Notes: a model not told the origin generated them from the letters alone. Positions 22,511 to 31,460 are shown, counted from the stretch's first letter. The stretch is 33,524 nucleotides of DNA from Candidatus Dormiibacterota bacterium (GCA_003141695.1 PLNE01000107.1:17915-51438), one strand, 5' to 3'. Program-made: numbers and translations.

Positions 22511-24021
22511 TGGGCGAGATGACGAACCTGCCAGATGGTCAGGGCGTCGAGGTGCGTCCGGGGAACCCGCTTGACGTGGCCTTGCTCTATGCGCGTCTGT
22601 CGGCGCTCGACGCCGACTACGTTCCGATGGAGCGCAGCGACGCCTGGTCGGGCTTGGTGGCCGACGCCGTGCAATGGGACCACGTGTTGCAGACCATGCA
22701 GGCGACTCGAGAGCGATCAACGACGCAAGATCATCGGCGGGCTATCGAGGTGGCCATGCGTGCTGCCGCCGTCGACACAGGCGCCATCGAGGGCCTCTAC
22801 GAGGTCGACCGGGGCCTGACCTTGAGCGTGGCCACCCAGGCCACCGCGTGGCAGGCGTCCGTGATGGAGAAGGGCCAGACGGTGCGCGACCTCTTTGAGG
22901 CGCAGCTGCAGGCGTACGAGCTGGCCCTCGATGTCGCCACTCGCTCGATCCCGATCACCGAGGCCTGGATCAGGCGCCTGCACGAGGTGCTCTGCGCGCC
23001 GGAGCAACGCATCAACGGGCTGACCTCGCAAGGATGGCAGGAGCAACCCCTTCTGAAGGGCGAATACAAGCGCACTCCGAACCACGTTCTGCAGCTGGAC
23101 GGCAGCTGGTTCGCCTACGCACCGGTCATGGATACTCCGGCAGAGATGCACCGGCTCGTCGAGGAACTGTCCCACCCGGGCTTCCTGGCCGAGCATCCGG
23201 TGGTTCAGGCCTCGTACGCGCACCACGCCTTCGTCCGGATCCACCCATTCCAGGACGGGAACGGAAGGGTCGCCCGGGCCCTCGCATCGGTATTCCTCTA
23301 CCGGGCGGCCACCGTCCCGTTGGTGATCTTCGCCGATGAGAAATCCGAGTACCTGGCGGCGCTGCGCGCCGCCGACCGCGGAGAGCGGCAGGTCCTGGTC
23401 GGATTCATTGCCGAGCGAGTCGCGGGGGCCGTCCAGCTGGTCGCCGAGCAGGCGGGTGGGGACCTTGAGCAGCGGGTGACCGAGTTGCGCAGCCTCCTCT
23501 CCACGAGGAGCGGGCTGGCCCACGCAGAGATCGACGCGCTGGCCCGCAGGCTCGTCAATGCTGCGCACGCGGCGGGGGAACTCGAGATCCGAGGTCTGGC
23601 CCTGCCTGCGGGTGCGCGCCTGTATTCGCAGGCCAACGACCCCACATCGGAGGCGCACAGACCGCCGCCTCCGGGCGGCTACCGTCCCATCTCTTCCCCG
23701 CATCAGGCCGGTGCCGGGGTCTATCTCTGGGGCGAGGTCGAGTCGCCTGCGCAGGCGCATGCGCAACGCGCGATCCGCGTATACGCCCGCGTGGACGGCG
23801 AAGCCGAAGGCCTCTTCCGCCTGGTCGCCGGTGGTGGTCAGGCACTGGACATCAATTTGGGGGATGTCCAGCCTGATATCCGCACCTCCTTTGATCTGCG
23901 GCTCAGGGCATGGGTGAGGCGGGTGTTGGAGAGCGTCGTTGACGAGATGGCCTCTCAGGCCCGCGAGGCGCTGAAGAGCGCGGGTTACCAGAGCAACGAT
24001 GACCCGACGAGTGGGGGCTGA
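22507..24021 (+). CDS. Fic-domain protein (probable AMP transferase) with N-terminal inhibitory motif
   Basis: 504 residues. The core motif HPFQDGNGRVAR (246-257) is a complete Fic active site with catalytic His246 and the Arg pair, so transfer of AMP or a similar group to a protein hydroxyl is likely. Upstream at 91-96, TGAIEG fits the (S/T)xxxE(G/N) inhibitory helix; Glu95 would block ATP, as in class II Fic proteins. About 200 residues after the Fic fold include a helical segment that may be a winged helix and a part (about 380-504) that I do not recognise. The gene lies between recN and scpA, where relatives carry core genes. It uses more A/T third-position codons than its neighbours (acg, cga, ttg, aaa, caa), suggesting transfer. 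No partner antitoxin gene is visible. ATGs at 22510 and 22519 are alternative starts. Confidence 0.92.
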   Translation: MMGEMTNLPDGQGVEVRPGNPLDVALLYARLSALDADYVPMERSDAWSGLVADAVQWDHVLQTMQATRERSTTQDHRRAIEVAMRAAAVDTGAIEGLYEVDRGLTLSVATQATAWQASVMEKGQTVRDLFEAQLQAYELALDVATRSIPITEAWIRRLHEVLCAPEQRINGLTSQGWQEQPLLKGEYKRTPNHVLQLDGSWFAYAPVMDTPAEMHRLVEELSHPGFLAEHPVVQASYAHHAFVRIHPFQDGNGRVARALASVFLYRAATVPLVIFADEKSEYLAALRAADRGERQVLVGFIAERVAGAVQLVAEQAGGDLEQRVTELRSLLSTRSGLAHAEIDALARRLVNAAHAAGELEIRGLALPAGARLYSQANDPTSEAHRPPPPGGYRPISSPHQAGAGVYLWGEVESPAQAHAQRAIRVYARVDGEAEGLFRLVAGGGQALDINLGDVQPDIRTSFDLRLRAWVRRVLESVVDEMASQAREALKSAGYQSNDDPTSGG

Positions 24022-24130
24022 TCAGGCACCCCACTTCGGTCGCCACGGCGCCCATCGCGCGCAGTGCTCACCTCCGTGTATGGCAGCGAGCCTGCGGCCG
24101 GCCTCGGGTTCGCCCGGCTGGGCGACCACG

Positions 24131-24136
24131 TACCAT
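24131..24136 (+). promoter_or_regulatory. Candidate -10 box for scpA, leaderless type
   Basis: TACCAT fits TANNNT and ends eight bases before the scpA ATG, the spacing of leaderless promoters in high-GC Gram-positive-type bacteria. A weak TTCGCC at about 24109 is the only -35 candidate. A promoter is expected here, because the Fic gene separates scpA from recN. Confidence 0.3.
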
Positions 24137-24144
24137 GGGCCGCC

Positions 24145-24885
24145 ATGAGTGACAGCGCGCCCGTCGGCGGCCGCTCCGGGTGGCCCCGCCGCTTCCCGGT
24201 CGAGGTGGGTGGGTTCAGCGGCACCCTGGAGGAGCTGGTCCTCGCCGCGCAGCGTGGCGACGTCGACCTGCGTGACCTCCCGGTCGCTCAGGTGACCACC
24301 CAGGTGAGCCGGCAGCTCACCGGGACGGAGCTCGGAGGGGACCTTCGCGACGCGGCCGAGGCATTGGGGCTGCTGGCACGCCTCCTCTCCATGAAAGCGG
24401 CCAAGGTCACCGAGGGCACCGCCGAGCTGGACGACGAGGAGGAGGTCGTCGAGGCCGAGGCGGGGAGGCGACTCGCCGAGTACCGGCTGTTTCGAGAGGC
24501 CATGGAGGCACTCCTGCTTGAGCCCGCCGAGACCGGCCAGCGCAGCTTCCTCGGCCTGGTTGCCCCCGAGGTCCTCCCCCTGGAACGGCTGCGCATCCCC
24601 CCCGACCGGCTGGCGGCCGCCTTCCGGCGGGTGCTCGAGCGCCTCCAGGACACCGCCCCCCTCCCCGTGGGGATGGTCACCTTCTCGGTCGAGGAGAAGG
24701 TGGCATGGCTTGTCGAGCTGCTGGGCCGCGGGGCGGTGGAGTTCGAGGCGATGTTCGCCGAGGTCACCACCCGCCTGGAGGCGGTCGCCTGCTTCCTCGC
24801 CCTGCTCGAGCTGCTGAAGCGCGGTCTGGCGGTGGTCGACCAGCCCAAGCCCTTCGGTCCCATCCGGGTGCGGACCAGTGACTGA
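24145..24885 (+). CDS. scpA: Segregation and condensation protein A
   Basis: Kleisin subunit that bridges the SMC dimer and recruits ScpB. 246 residues, normal. Family features: FSGTLEELVLAAQRGDVDLRDLPVAQV at the N-terminus, which binds the SMC neck; the LLARLLSMKAA helix; an acidic middle segment (AELDDEEEVVEAEAGRRLAEY); and a C-terminal winged-helix region with FAEVTTRLEAVACFLALLEL. I chose ATG 24145 because the conserved part starts soon after it; an ATG-less extension to 24064 has no similarity. It overlaps scpB by 8 bp. Confidence 0.94.
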   Translation: MSDSAPVGGRSGWPRRFPVEVGGFSGTLEELVLAAQRGDVDLRDLPVAQVTTQVSRQLTGTELGGDLRDAAEALGLLARLLSMKAAKVTEGTAELDDEEEVVEAEAGRRLAEYRLFREAMEALLLEPAETGQRSFLGLVAPEVLPLERLRIPPDRLAAAFRRVLERLQDTAPLPVGMVTFSVEEKVAWLVELLGRGAVEFEAMFAEVTTRLEAVACFLALLELLKRGLAVVDQPKPFGPIRVRTSD

Positions 24886-25651
24886 GGACCTGACCCTCAG
24901 CGCCGTGCCGGGCGAGGCCCCCCCGGGAGAGCACCTCGAACCGGCGGGCGCGCTGGCAAGCCTGCCCCTCGACGGGGAGGACGACGGGGAGGAGGGCTTC
25001 ACCCTCGAGCTCGACGAGATCGGCCGCCCCCGGGTGCCCGACTGGGTGGCGGGCAGCGAACCCGAGGACCTGGCCCTGGCCCTCGAGTCCGTCTGCTTCG
25101 TGCTCAACCGTCCGGTGACCGTCAGCGAGCTCTCCGGGATACTGGGACAGCCTTCCCAGCGCGTCGACAGGGCTGCCGAGGCGCTCGCCGGGCAGCTGCG
25201 CGGGCGCGGCCTGATGCTCCAGCGCCACCGCGACCAGGTGCAGCTGGTGACCCGCCCGGAGACGGCGTGGGCCGTCCAGCGAGCCCTGAGCCCCGAGCGC
25301 CCGGCGCGGCTCAGCCGTCCGGCGCTCGAGACCCTCGCCATCATCGCCTACCGGCAGCCGGTGACCCGTGCACTGATCGAGTCGATCCGCGGAGTCAACT
25401 GCGAGGCGGTGCTGGAGAGCCTGGAGCGGCGGGGCCTGATCGCGGAGATCGGCCGTGCGAGCACCCCCGGGCAGCCCCGTCTCTTCGGGACGACCCTCCG
25501 CTTCCTGCAGCTCGTCGGCTTGGAACGGGTCGACCAGCTCCCCCCACTTGCAGGAGGCATTGGGCTTCCCGAGGAGCAGGAGCGGGCGTGGTCCGAGGCC
25601 CTGGCCGCTCCTCAGGAGGAGGAGGAGCCGGCCCCGCCGGGCTCGATCTGA
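24878..25651 (+). CDS. scpB: Segregation and condensation protein B
   Basis: Winged-helix dimer that binds ScpA within the SMC condensin. Two winged-helix domains are visible: the first around LALESVCFVLNRPVTVSELS, and the second with the family hallmark ETLAIIAYRQPVTRALIESIRG (about 150-172) and GQPRLFGTTLRFLQLVGL. 257 residues. The first 65 or so are a poorly conserved acidic extension and the last 30 a Glu/Pro-rich tail, so the folded part is about 165 residues. The GTG at 24878 overlaps scpA. The stop shares a base with rluB (TGATG). Confidence 0.95.
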   Translation: MTEDLTLSAVPGEAPPGEHLEPAGALASLPLDGEDDGEEGFTLELDEIGRPRVPDWVAGSEPEDLALALESVCFVLNRPVTVSELSGILGQPSQRVDRAAEALAGQLRGRGLMLQRHRDQVQLVTRPETAWAVQRALSPERPARLSRPALETLAIIAYRQPVTRALIESIRGVNCEAVLESLERRGLIAEIGRASTPGQPRLFGTTLRFLQLVGLERVDQLPPLAGGIGLPEEQERAWSEALAAPQEEEEPAPPGSI

Positions 25652-26385
25652 TGGCGGCCACCCGAGAGCGGCTCAATCGGTACCTCGCCCGACGTGGAGT
25701 GGCGTCCCGGCGCGGGTCGGACAGCCTCATCGACGCCGGGCGAGTCAGGGTCAACGGCACCCAGGCCACCCTCGGCGCCACCGTCGACCCGCAGCGTGAT
25801 CGGGTCTCGGTCGACGGCAGGCCGGTCGCAGGCGGCCATCGCATCGAGACCCTGATGCTCAACAAGCCGGCCGGGGTGGTGACGACGGTTCGCGATCCTC
25901 ACCGCAGGCCGACCGTGATGGGGCTGCTCCCCGAGGCGGTGCCAGGGCTGGTGCCGGTCGGGCGGCTCGACGCCGACAGCCGCGGGCTCCTCCTGCTCAG
26001 CTCGGACGGAGACCTGGCCCACCGGCTCACCCATCCCAGCTACGGCGTGTCCAAGCGGTACCGGGTGGTCCTCGCCAGCGGCCTGAGCGATGCCGGCATC
26101 GAGCACCTGCTCCAGGGTGTGGAGCTGGAGGACGGGCTCGCCCGGCCGCTCGGCGTGCGCCGGCCGAGCCCGGGGCGGGCTGACCTCATCGAGGTGACCA
26201 TGGGCGAGGGGCGCAAGCGGGAGATCCGCCGCCTCTGCGCGGCCCTGGGCGCTCCCGTTCTGGACCTGGTCAGGATCGGCCTCGGCCCTCTCAAGCTCGG
26301 CCATCTGGAGGAGGGGCGGGTCCGGCTCCTGACCCCCACCGAGCTCGAGGCGCTCTACACGGCGGTGGGGATGACCGCGCCATGA
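25651..26385 (+). CDS. rluB: 23S rRNA pseudouridine synthase, RluB/RsuA family
   Basis: Isomerises a uridine in ribosomal RNA, most likely in 23S (RluB group) judging by its scpB-cmk context. The N-terminal S4 domain (about 6-60; RLNRYLARRGVASRRGSD) is followed by the catalytic domain with Asp107 in GRLDADSRGLLLLSSDGDLA, and KRYRVV and GEGRKREIRR blocks. 244 residues, normal. The ATG at 25651 shares its A with the scpB stop. The upstream open frame is scpB read out of frame. It overlaps cmk by 4 bp. It could belong to the RsuA subgroup instead. Confidence 0.94.
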   Translation: MAATRERLNRYLARRGVASRRGSDSLIDAGRVRVNGTQATLGATVDPQRDRVSVDGRPVAGGHRIETLMLNKPAGVVTTVRDPHRRPTVMGLLPEAVPGLVPVGRLDADSRGLLLLSSDGDLAHRLTHPSYGVSKRYRVVLASGLSDAGIEHLLQGVELEDGLARPLGVRRPSPGRADLIEVTMGEGRKREIRRLCAALGAPVLDLVRIGLGPLKLGHLEEGRVRLLTPTELEALYTAVGMTAP

Positions 26386-27044
26386 GCCTTCCCATCGTCA
26401 CCGTCGACGGGCCGGCCGGGAGCGGTAAGACGACACTCGGACGCCGGCTCGCCCTGGCCCTCGACCTCCCCTTCATCGACACCGGCCTCTTCTACCGCGC
26501 CGTCATCGTCGCAGCGAGCCGGGCCGGCCTCGGAGCCGGCGACCTCGATGGCATCGCCGATCTCGCCACGGGCGTCGCCATCGAGGTCAACACCGCACCC
26601 GACGACGACAGCTGGCAGGTGCGTGTGGACGGGACCGATCCCGGAGCAGAGATCCGCGATCCCCGGCACGCCGGGCTCCTCACCGCGGTCAGCCAGCTCC
26701 CCGACGTCCGCCGCCATCTCCTCTCCCTGCAGCGTGCGCCGGCGGCCCGGGGGGCGGTCGCGGTCGGGCGAGACTGCGGCACCGTGGTCTTCCCGGAGGC
26801 GGCGGTCAAGCTGTACCTGCAGGCGACGGCAGCGCTCCGCGCCGCCCGGCGTGCGGCACAGCTCGAGGGAGAGGGCGCGGCCGTCGACCCCGAGACGCTC
26901 GAAGCGGAGATCTCGGGGCGCGACAGCGGCGACGCCCCGGCGATGGCGGCGGCTCCCGACGCGGTGGTCATCGACACCGGGGCCCACGGCATCGACGAGA
27001 TGGTGGAGATGGCACTCGCCCTCTGCCGGGGTGCCGGCCTGTGA
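26382..27044 (+). CDS. cmk: Cytidylate kinase
   Basis: Phosphorylates CMP and dCMP. The P-loop DGPAGSGKTTLGRRLA has Lys16. FIDTGLFYRAV is the CMP-binding segment; many members read LDTGAMYRA. VGRDCGTVVFPEAAVKLYLQAT is the usual nucleotide-binding and lid lead-in. 220 residues, typical. It overlaps rluB (ATGA) and plsC (GTGA). The scpA-scpB-rluB-cmk order is standard in Gram-positive-type genomes. Confidence 0.95.
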   Translation: MSLPIVTVDGPAGSGKTTLGRRLALALDLPFIDTGLFYRAVIVAASRAGLGAGDLDGIADLATGVAIEVNTAPDDDSWQVRVDGTDPGAEIRDPRHAGLLTAVSQLPDVRRHLLSLQRAPAARGAVAVGRDCGTVVFPEAAVKLYLQATAALRAARRAAQLEGEGAAVDPETLEAEISGRDSGDAPAMAAAPDAVVIDTGAHGIDEMVEMALALCRGAGL

Positions 27045-27751
27045 CCCGCACCCACCTCTCGCCCTCCGGGCTCGACCTCAACTACCGGTGGATGACGGCG
27101 GTGTCCCGGCTCGTCTGCCGCGTGGTCGTCGGTGATCTCCTCGACATCGCCGGCACTGAGAAGGTCCCGCCGCGAGGCGGGCTGCTGGTGGTGAGCAACC
27201 ACGTCGGCGCCGCGGACCCGCCCATCTCGGGCGCCTACATGCCCCGCCGGGACCTCTATTTCATGGCCAAGAGCGACTACTTCCACTCCCCGCTCAGCCG
27301 CTTCTTCATCGTCGGCTACCACGGCTTCCCGGTCGTGCGCGGCACCGCGGATCGGGCGGCGCTCCGTCAGGCGGTGGGACTGATGCGTCAAGGGCATGCC
27401 GTGCTGGTCTACCCGGAGGGCCACCGGAGCCCGGACGGGGTGCTGCAGCGTCCCCACCCGGGCGCCGGGTTCCTGGCCCGCGCGGCCGGGGTGCCGATCC
27501 TCCCGGTGGGCATCTGGGGCACCGAGCGCGCCCTGCCGATCGGCTCGGTCCGGCCCCGCCACGCGCCGGTCCACCTCCGGTTCGGGCGCGCCGCCCCGCT
27601 ACCCCCGGAGCACCCGGACGGCCCGCGCCGGTCCCACCAGGAGATCTCGGACCTCCTGATGGAGCGGATCGCGGAGGTCCTTCCTCCCTCGCGCCGGGGC
27701 ATCTTCGACGGGATGACGGACTACCGGGCGGTGACGCCGCCTCCCGCCTGA
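27041..27751 (+). CDS. plsC: 1-acyl-glycerol-3-phosphate acyltransferase-like protein
   Basis: PlsC-type acyltransferase, probably adding the second acyl chain in phosphatidic acid synthesis at the membrane surface. The catalytic NHVGAAD (His54, Asp59) fits NHx4D. Block II is GYHGFPVVRGTADRAALR. Block III reads YPEGHRSPDG (Glu126), with His where most have Thr (FPEGTRS). Block IV is GVPILPVGIWG. 236 residues with no clear transmembrane helix. The GTG at 27041 overlaps cmk; plsC next to cmk is common in relatives. The acceptor lipid is inferred, not shown. Confidence 0.9.
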   Translation: MTRTHLSPSGLDLNYRWMTAVSRLVCRVVVGDLLDIAGTEKVPPRGGLLVVSNHVGAADPPISGAYMPRRDLYFMAKSDYFHSPLSRFFIVGYHGFPVVRGTADRAALRQAVGLMRQGHAVLVYPEGHRSPDGVLQRPHPGAGFLARAAGVPILPVGIWGTERALPIGSVRPRHAPVHLRFGRAAPLPPEHPDGPRRSHQEISDLLMERIAEVLPPSRRGIFDGMTDYRAVTPPPA

Positions 27752-30540
27752 TGACCGCCGAAATCGTCTCCTTCGACCTCGAGACGACCGGGCTGTCGCC
27801 CAAGAGTGAGCGGGTCATCGAGATCGGCGCAGTCCGTTTCGGGCAGGACGGGGTGACCCTCGGCGAGCTCCAGCTCCTCGTTGACCCGGGCATCCCGATC
27901 CCGCTCCCGGTCCAGCGGCTGACCGGTATCACCAGCGCCGATCTCTTCGGCCAGCCGTCGCCGCTCGAGGCCATGGCCCAGCTCGCCGAGTTCTGTGAGG
28001 GCGCCTATCTGGTCGGCCACGGGACCGGCTTCGACCTCGCCTTCTGCAGCCAGCTCCTCCCCGATACATTTGGTCGGAGAGATGCGATGGATACGCTCGA
28101 GCTGGGACGTATCCTGCTGCCGCTCGCGGGCAGCCACAACCTCGGGGCACTGAGCCGCCAGCTCGGGCTCCACCACGAACGTCCCCACCGCGCCCTGAGC
28201 GACGCTCAGGCGACGGCGGACCTCTTCCGATGGCTGCTCGTGGAGGCGGCCTCACTACGAGGGTCGACCTTCGCGGAGATGTACCGGGTCGCCGGCCAGG
28301 CCGGGGAGTCGCTCCGGCACTTCTTCGACCTCGTCGCGGCCGAGCGGAGGGAGCACCCCGAGATCGAGGCCCGACCCCACCCGGGCGGCGAGGGCCCGGC
28401 CACGCTGGCTGGTCCAGGACCGGAAGCGGCGGCCCCCGCCACCCCCGGCGCCGAGGACGCCGCCCGCGGCGAACGCGAGTCGCTCCTCTCCGGGCCCCTG
28501 GCCGACGCCGCCGTGCGACTGATCGGGCCCGGAAGCTCGCTCGCCGAGCGCCCCGGTTACGAGTATCGGGAGACCCAGGAGCAGATGGCACGGGCCGTGG
28601 CCCAGAGCCTGGAGCGCGGCGGACGCCTCCTCGTGGAGGCGGGGACGGGGGTCGGGAAGACGCTCGGCTACCTCGCCCCCCTCGCCCTCTGGATCGAGCG
28701 GGGTCGCGGTCGGGCCGTGGTCGCCACCCACACCATCACCCTCCAGGAGCAACTCGCCTCCCGGGAGCTGCCCGCGCTGCAGCCTCACCTCCCCCGGCCC
28801 CTCGGCTGGGCGATGCTGAAGGGCCGCAGCCACTACATCAGCCTGCGACGTTTTCAGCGCCACCTTCGCCGTGGCGACGTCGGCCCCCACGGCCCGGACC
28901 TCGATGTCATCCGGTTCAAGCTCAAGCTGCTTCGCTGGCTCGACCTGACCCGCACCGGGGACCGGGCGGAGCTGCATCTCGGCGCCTTGGAACGCGAACT
29001 CTGGCGTGCCGTCGAATCGACCGGGGACGACTGCCTGGGCGGCGCCTGTGCCAACTGGGGGAATGGCGCGTGCTACATGGTCGCGGCGCGCCGGACGGCG
29101 GCCACTGCCGAGCTGGTCGTGACCAACCATGCCCTCCTGCTCAGCGACGAGGCCGCGGCGGGGCACCTGCTCGGCGACTACTCGGCCCTCGTCGTCGACG
29201 AGGCCCACCACCTGGAGGAGTCGGCCACCCAGGCCGGCGGCCACCACCTCCGGGGCGCGGATGTCCTCCGGGCCCTCGATCGCCTCCCCGACGTCCTGGA
29301 CCCCGGCCTGGCCAGTGCCCTCGACGCCTGCCGCGACGCCACCACCCGGCTCTTCGGCGAGACCAAGGGGCTGCTCGCCGAACGCCTCGGCGCGGGAGGG
29401 GGAGTCCCGACCGGGAGCCTGAGCGTCACCGACGACCTGCTCATCGAGCCGCGGCTGCAGCCCCTGATGCGGAATGCGCACCACGCCGTCTCCGTCCTCC
29501 GCCGGGCTGCGGAGGCTCTCCGGGCGGCGGGCCCGGCCTCCCTCGAGACCGATCTGCTCCCGCAGCCGGATCGAGAGGAGGAGGAGCTGGCGCTGGCGGC
29601 GTCCGCCCTCGAGGGATCGGCGGGCGCCATCGACGACGTGCTCCTTCGCCGGCGGGAGGGACATGTCGCCTGGATGGAGCTGCGCGCCGAGCAGGCGGAG
29701 TTGCGCGACGCGCCGGTGGCGGCCGGGACCGCCCTCGGAGAGGGGCTCCTGGACGCGGCGCGCACCGTCGTCCTGACCTCGGCCACGCTCGCCATCGCCG
29801 GGGACTTCGGCTTTGTCCGGGAGCGGCTCGGGCTCGGCGCGCGGACCGAGGAGCTGGCCCTGCCGTCGCCGTTCGACTACCTGAACCAGGCCCTCTGCAT
29901 CGTGGTCACCGATATCCCTCCCTACGACGATCCCGAATACGAGCAGGCGCTGGCAGCCATCACCGCCGGCATCGGGCGGCGGCTGGGCGGCCGCACCCTC
30001 GGCCTCTTCACGGGGTACGGGGCGCTCCGCCGCGTCCGCGACCTGGTCGGGCGGCGGCTTGCGGGCACCCAGATCTCCGTCGTCGCCCAGGGTCTCGACG
30101 GCACCCGGCGCCAGCTCCTGGCCTCCTTCGTCGAGAACCCCCGCACCCTGCTGCTCGGCACCAGCACCTTCTGGGAGGGGATCGACGTCCCCGGCGACGC
30201 CCTCCAGTGCGTGATCATCGCCAAGCTCCCCTTCGCCGTCCCCACCGACCCGCTGGTCCGTGCCCGTACCGCCGAGATGCGTGATCCCTTCGGGAGCTAC
30301 GTGCTGCCCGAGGCGGTCATCCGGCTGCGCCAGGGATTCGGCCGGCTGATCCGCTCGGGCACCGATCGGGGAGTGGTGGTGATCGCCGACTCCCGCCTGC
30401 AGAGCCGGGACTACGCGCGACGCTTCCTGGAGGCGCTGCCGCCGGCCAACGTGGCCCGCGAGCCGGTCTCGGGGGTGGTCGCCCGGGTCGCCGAGTTCGT
30501 CGGCGGCACCGTCGATGGCGGAGAATCGACCCCATGGTGA
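27751..30540 (+). CDS. dinG: DinG-family helicase with N-terminal DEDDh exonuclease
   Basis: 929 residues in two parts. Residues 1 to about 175 are a DnaQ-like exonuclease: Asp9 and Glu11 in FDLETTG, GHGTGFDLAF, and HRALSDAQATADL, so all DEDDh positions are filled. Residues of about 260-929 are an XPD/DinG-type superfamily 2 helicase: Walker A EAGTGVGKTLGYLAP (about 291-305), DEAH box 483-486, and the late motifs GLFTGYGALR, STFWEGIDVPGD and QGFGRLIRSGTDRG. The iron-sulfur site has Cys428, Cys433 and Cys441, but the first ligand position in LKGRSHYIS is Ser364, where E. coli has Cys in KGRGNYVC. So only three of four cysteines are present. The TGATG overlap with plsC is one base, and the gene overlaps the amidase by 7 bp. 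Confidence 0.94.
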   Translation: MTAEIVSFDLETTGLSPKSERVIEIGAVRFGQDGVTLGELQLLVDPGIPIPLPVQRLTGITSADLFGQPSPLEAMAQLAEFCEGAYLVGHGTGFDLAFCSQLLPDTFGRRDAMDTLELGRILLPLAGSHNLGALSRQLGLHHERPHRALSDAQATADLFRWLLVEAASLRGSTFAEMYRVAGQAGESLRHFFDLVAAERREHPEIEARPHPGGEGPATLAGPGPEAAAPATPGAEDAARGERESLLSGPLADAAVRLIGPGSSLAERPGYEYRETQEQMARAVAQSLERGGRLLVEAGTGVGKTLGYLAPLALWIERGRGRAVVATHTITLQEQLASRELPALQPHLPRPLGWAMLKGRSHYISLRRFQRHLRRGDVGPHGPDLDVIRFKLKLLRWLDLTRTGDRAELHLGALERELWRAVESTGDDCLGGACANWGNGACYMVAARRTAATAELVVTNHALLLSDEAAAGHLLGDYSALVVDEAHHLEESATQAGGHHLRGADVLRALDRLPDVLDPGLASALDACRDATTRLFGETKGLLAERLGAGGGVPTGSLSVTDDLLIEPRLQPLMRNAHHAVSVLRRAAEALRAAGPASLETDLLPQPDREEEELALAASALEGSAGAIDDVLLRRREGHVAWMELRAEQAELRDAPVAAGTALGEGLLDAARTVVLTSATLAIAGDFGFVRERLGLGARTEELALPSPFDYLNQALCIVVTDIPPYDDPEYEQALAAITAGIGRRLGGRTLGLFTGYGALRRVRDLVGRRLAGTQISVVAQGLDGTRRQLLASFVENPRTLLLGTSTFWEGIDVPGDALQCVIIAKLPFAVPTDPLVRARTAEMRDPFGSYVLPEAVIRLRQGFGRLIRSGTDRGVVVIADSRLQSRDYARRFLEALPPANVAREPVSGVVARVAEFVGGTVDGGESTPW

Positions 30541-31460
30541 AGGCAGCGCCCGAGGTGACCGAGGCGAGGGCAACCGGGCCGAGCGGCGAGATCGTCGTCG
30601 CTCTCGCGCAGATGGCGCCCCGGCTGGGCGACCTGGGTGCCAACCTCGCCCGCCACCTGGAGCTGATCGGCACCGCCGCGGCGGGTGGAGCCGACCTGGT
30701 GGTCTTCCCCGAGCTCTCGCTTACCGGCTACTTCCTCAAGGACCTGGTCACCGAGACCGCCCTGCGCCTCGACAGCCCGGAGATTCAGGCCCTCGCCGAG
30801 GCGTCACGGGAGGTGGACGCCGTGGTCGGCTGCATCCTGGAGAGCGACGACCATCGCTTCCACAACGCGGCCCTCTACCTCTCGGGGGGAGAGGTCGTCC
30901 ACGTCCACCGCAAGGTGTACCTGCCCACGTACGGCCTCTTCGACGAGGCCCGGGATCTCGCCCCCGGCAACCGGTTCCGGGCCTTCGAGGCCCCGCTCCG
31001 CTCCGCCGGACCGCGCCGCCCCTGGCGGGCGGGAGTGCTCCTCTGCGAGGACCTCTGGCACCCGAGCTCGGCGTACCTGCTCGCCCGCGCCGGCGTCGAC
31101 CTCATCATCTGCCCGTCGGCCTCGCCGGGCCGGGGGGTGGGACACGGGTCGGAGCTCGGCACCGCGCAGAGCTACGACGTGATCACGCGCACCTACGCCC
31201 AGCTCTTCACCGCCTACGTCGTCTACTGCAACCGCGTCGGCTACGAGGACGGCATCAACTTCTGGGGAGGCTCCCGGGCCGTCGATCCCGAGGGGCACCT
31301 GGTCGGCGAGCCCGCCGGGCGCGACGAGGCGATGCCCCTGCACCGCCTCGACCTCGCCGCCCTCCGGAGGGCCCGGATCGCCAACCCCATGCTCCGTGAC
31401 GAGCGCCACGACATCGTCGACGCCGAGAGCCGGCGGTTGCACCGTCGCGAACGTGACTGA
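30534..31460 (+). CDS. Nitrilase-fold glutaminase partner of NAD synthetase
   Basis: 308-residue carbon-nitrogen hydrolase with the full Glu60 ([11 protein letters not shown]), Lys127 ([15 protein letters not shown]) and Cys171 (LLCEDLWHP) triad. The sequence style matches the glutaminase half of glutamine-dependent NAD synthetase, which makes ammonia from glutamine. In most bacteria this half is fused to the synthetase; here it is a separate gene that ends 8 bp into nadE. The C-terminal [17 protein letters not shown] is where the linker would begin in the fused form. The ATG at 30534 overlaps the dinG stop by 7 bp. A stand-alone amidase with another role cannot be excluded, but the next gene makes the NAD role likely. 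Confidence 0.85.
   Translation: MVKAAPEVTEARATGPSGEIVVALAQMAPRLGDLGANLARHLELIGTAAAGGADLVVFPELSLTGYFLKDLVTETALRLDSPEIQALAEASREVDAVVGCILESDDHRFHNAALYLSGGEVVHVHRKVYLPTYGLFDEARDLAPGNRFRAFEAPLRSAGPRRPWRAGVLLCEDLWHPSSAYLLARAGVDLIICPSASPGRGVGHGSELGTAQSYDVITRTYAQLFTAYVVYCNRVGYEDGINFWGGSRAVDPEGHLVGEPAGRDEAMPLHRLDLAALRRARIANPMLRDERHDIVDAESRRLHRRERD

Noticed and set aside
22507-24021. Classical Fic toxin-antitoxin pair
   Set aside because: No small antitoxin gene lies next to it and the inhibitory motif is inside the same protein.
28230-30284. 684-codon open frame on the plus strand in another frame
   Set aside because: Arg/Pro/Gly-rich shadow of dinG; no conserved motifs.
28255-30573. 772-codon open frame on the minus strand
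   Set aside because: Antisense shadow of dinG with skewed composition and no domain; dinG has clear motifs on the + strand.
31396-31460. Frameshifted fused NAD synthetase
   Set aside because: The upstream gene ends naturally at the linker and the downstream gene has its own GTG with an 8-bp overlap like other pairs here; a split gene fits better, though reads should be checked.
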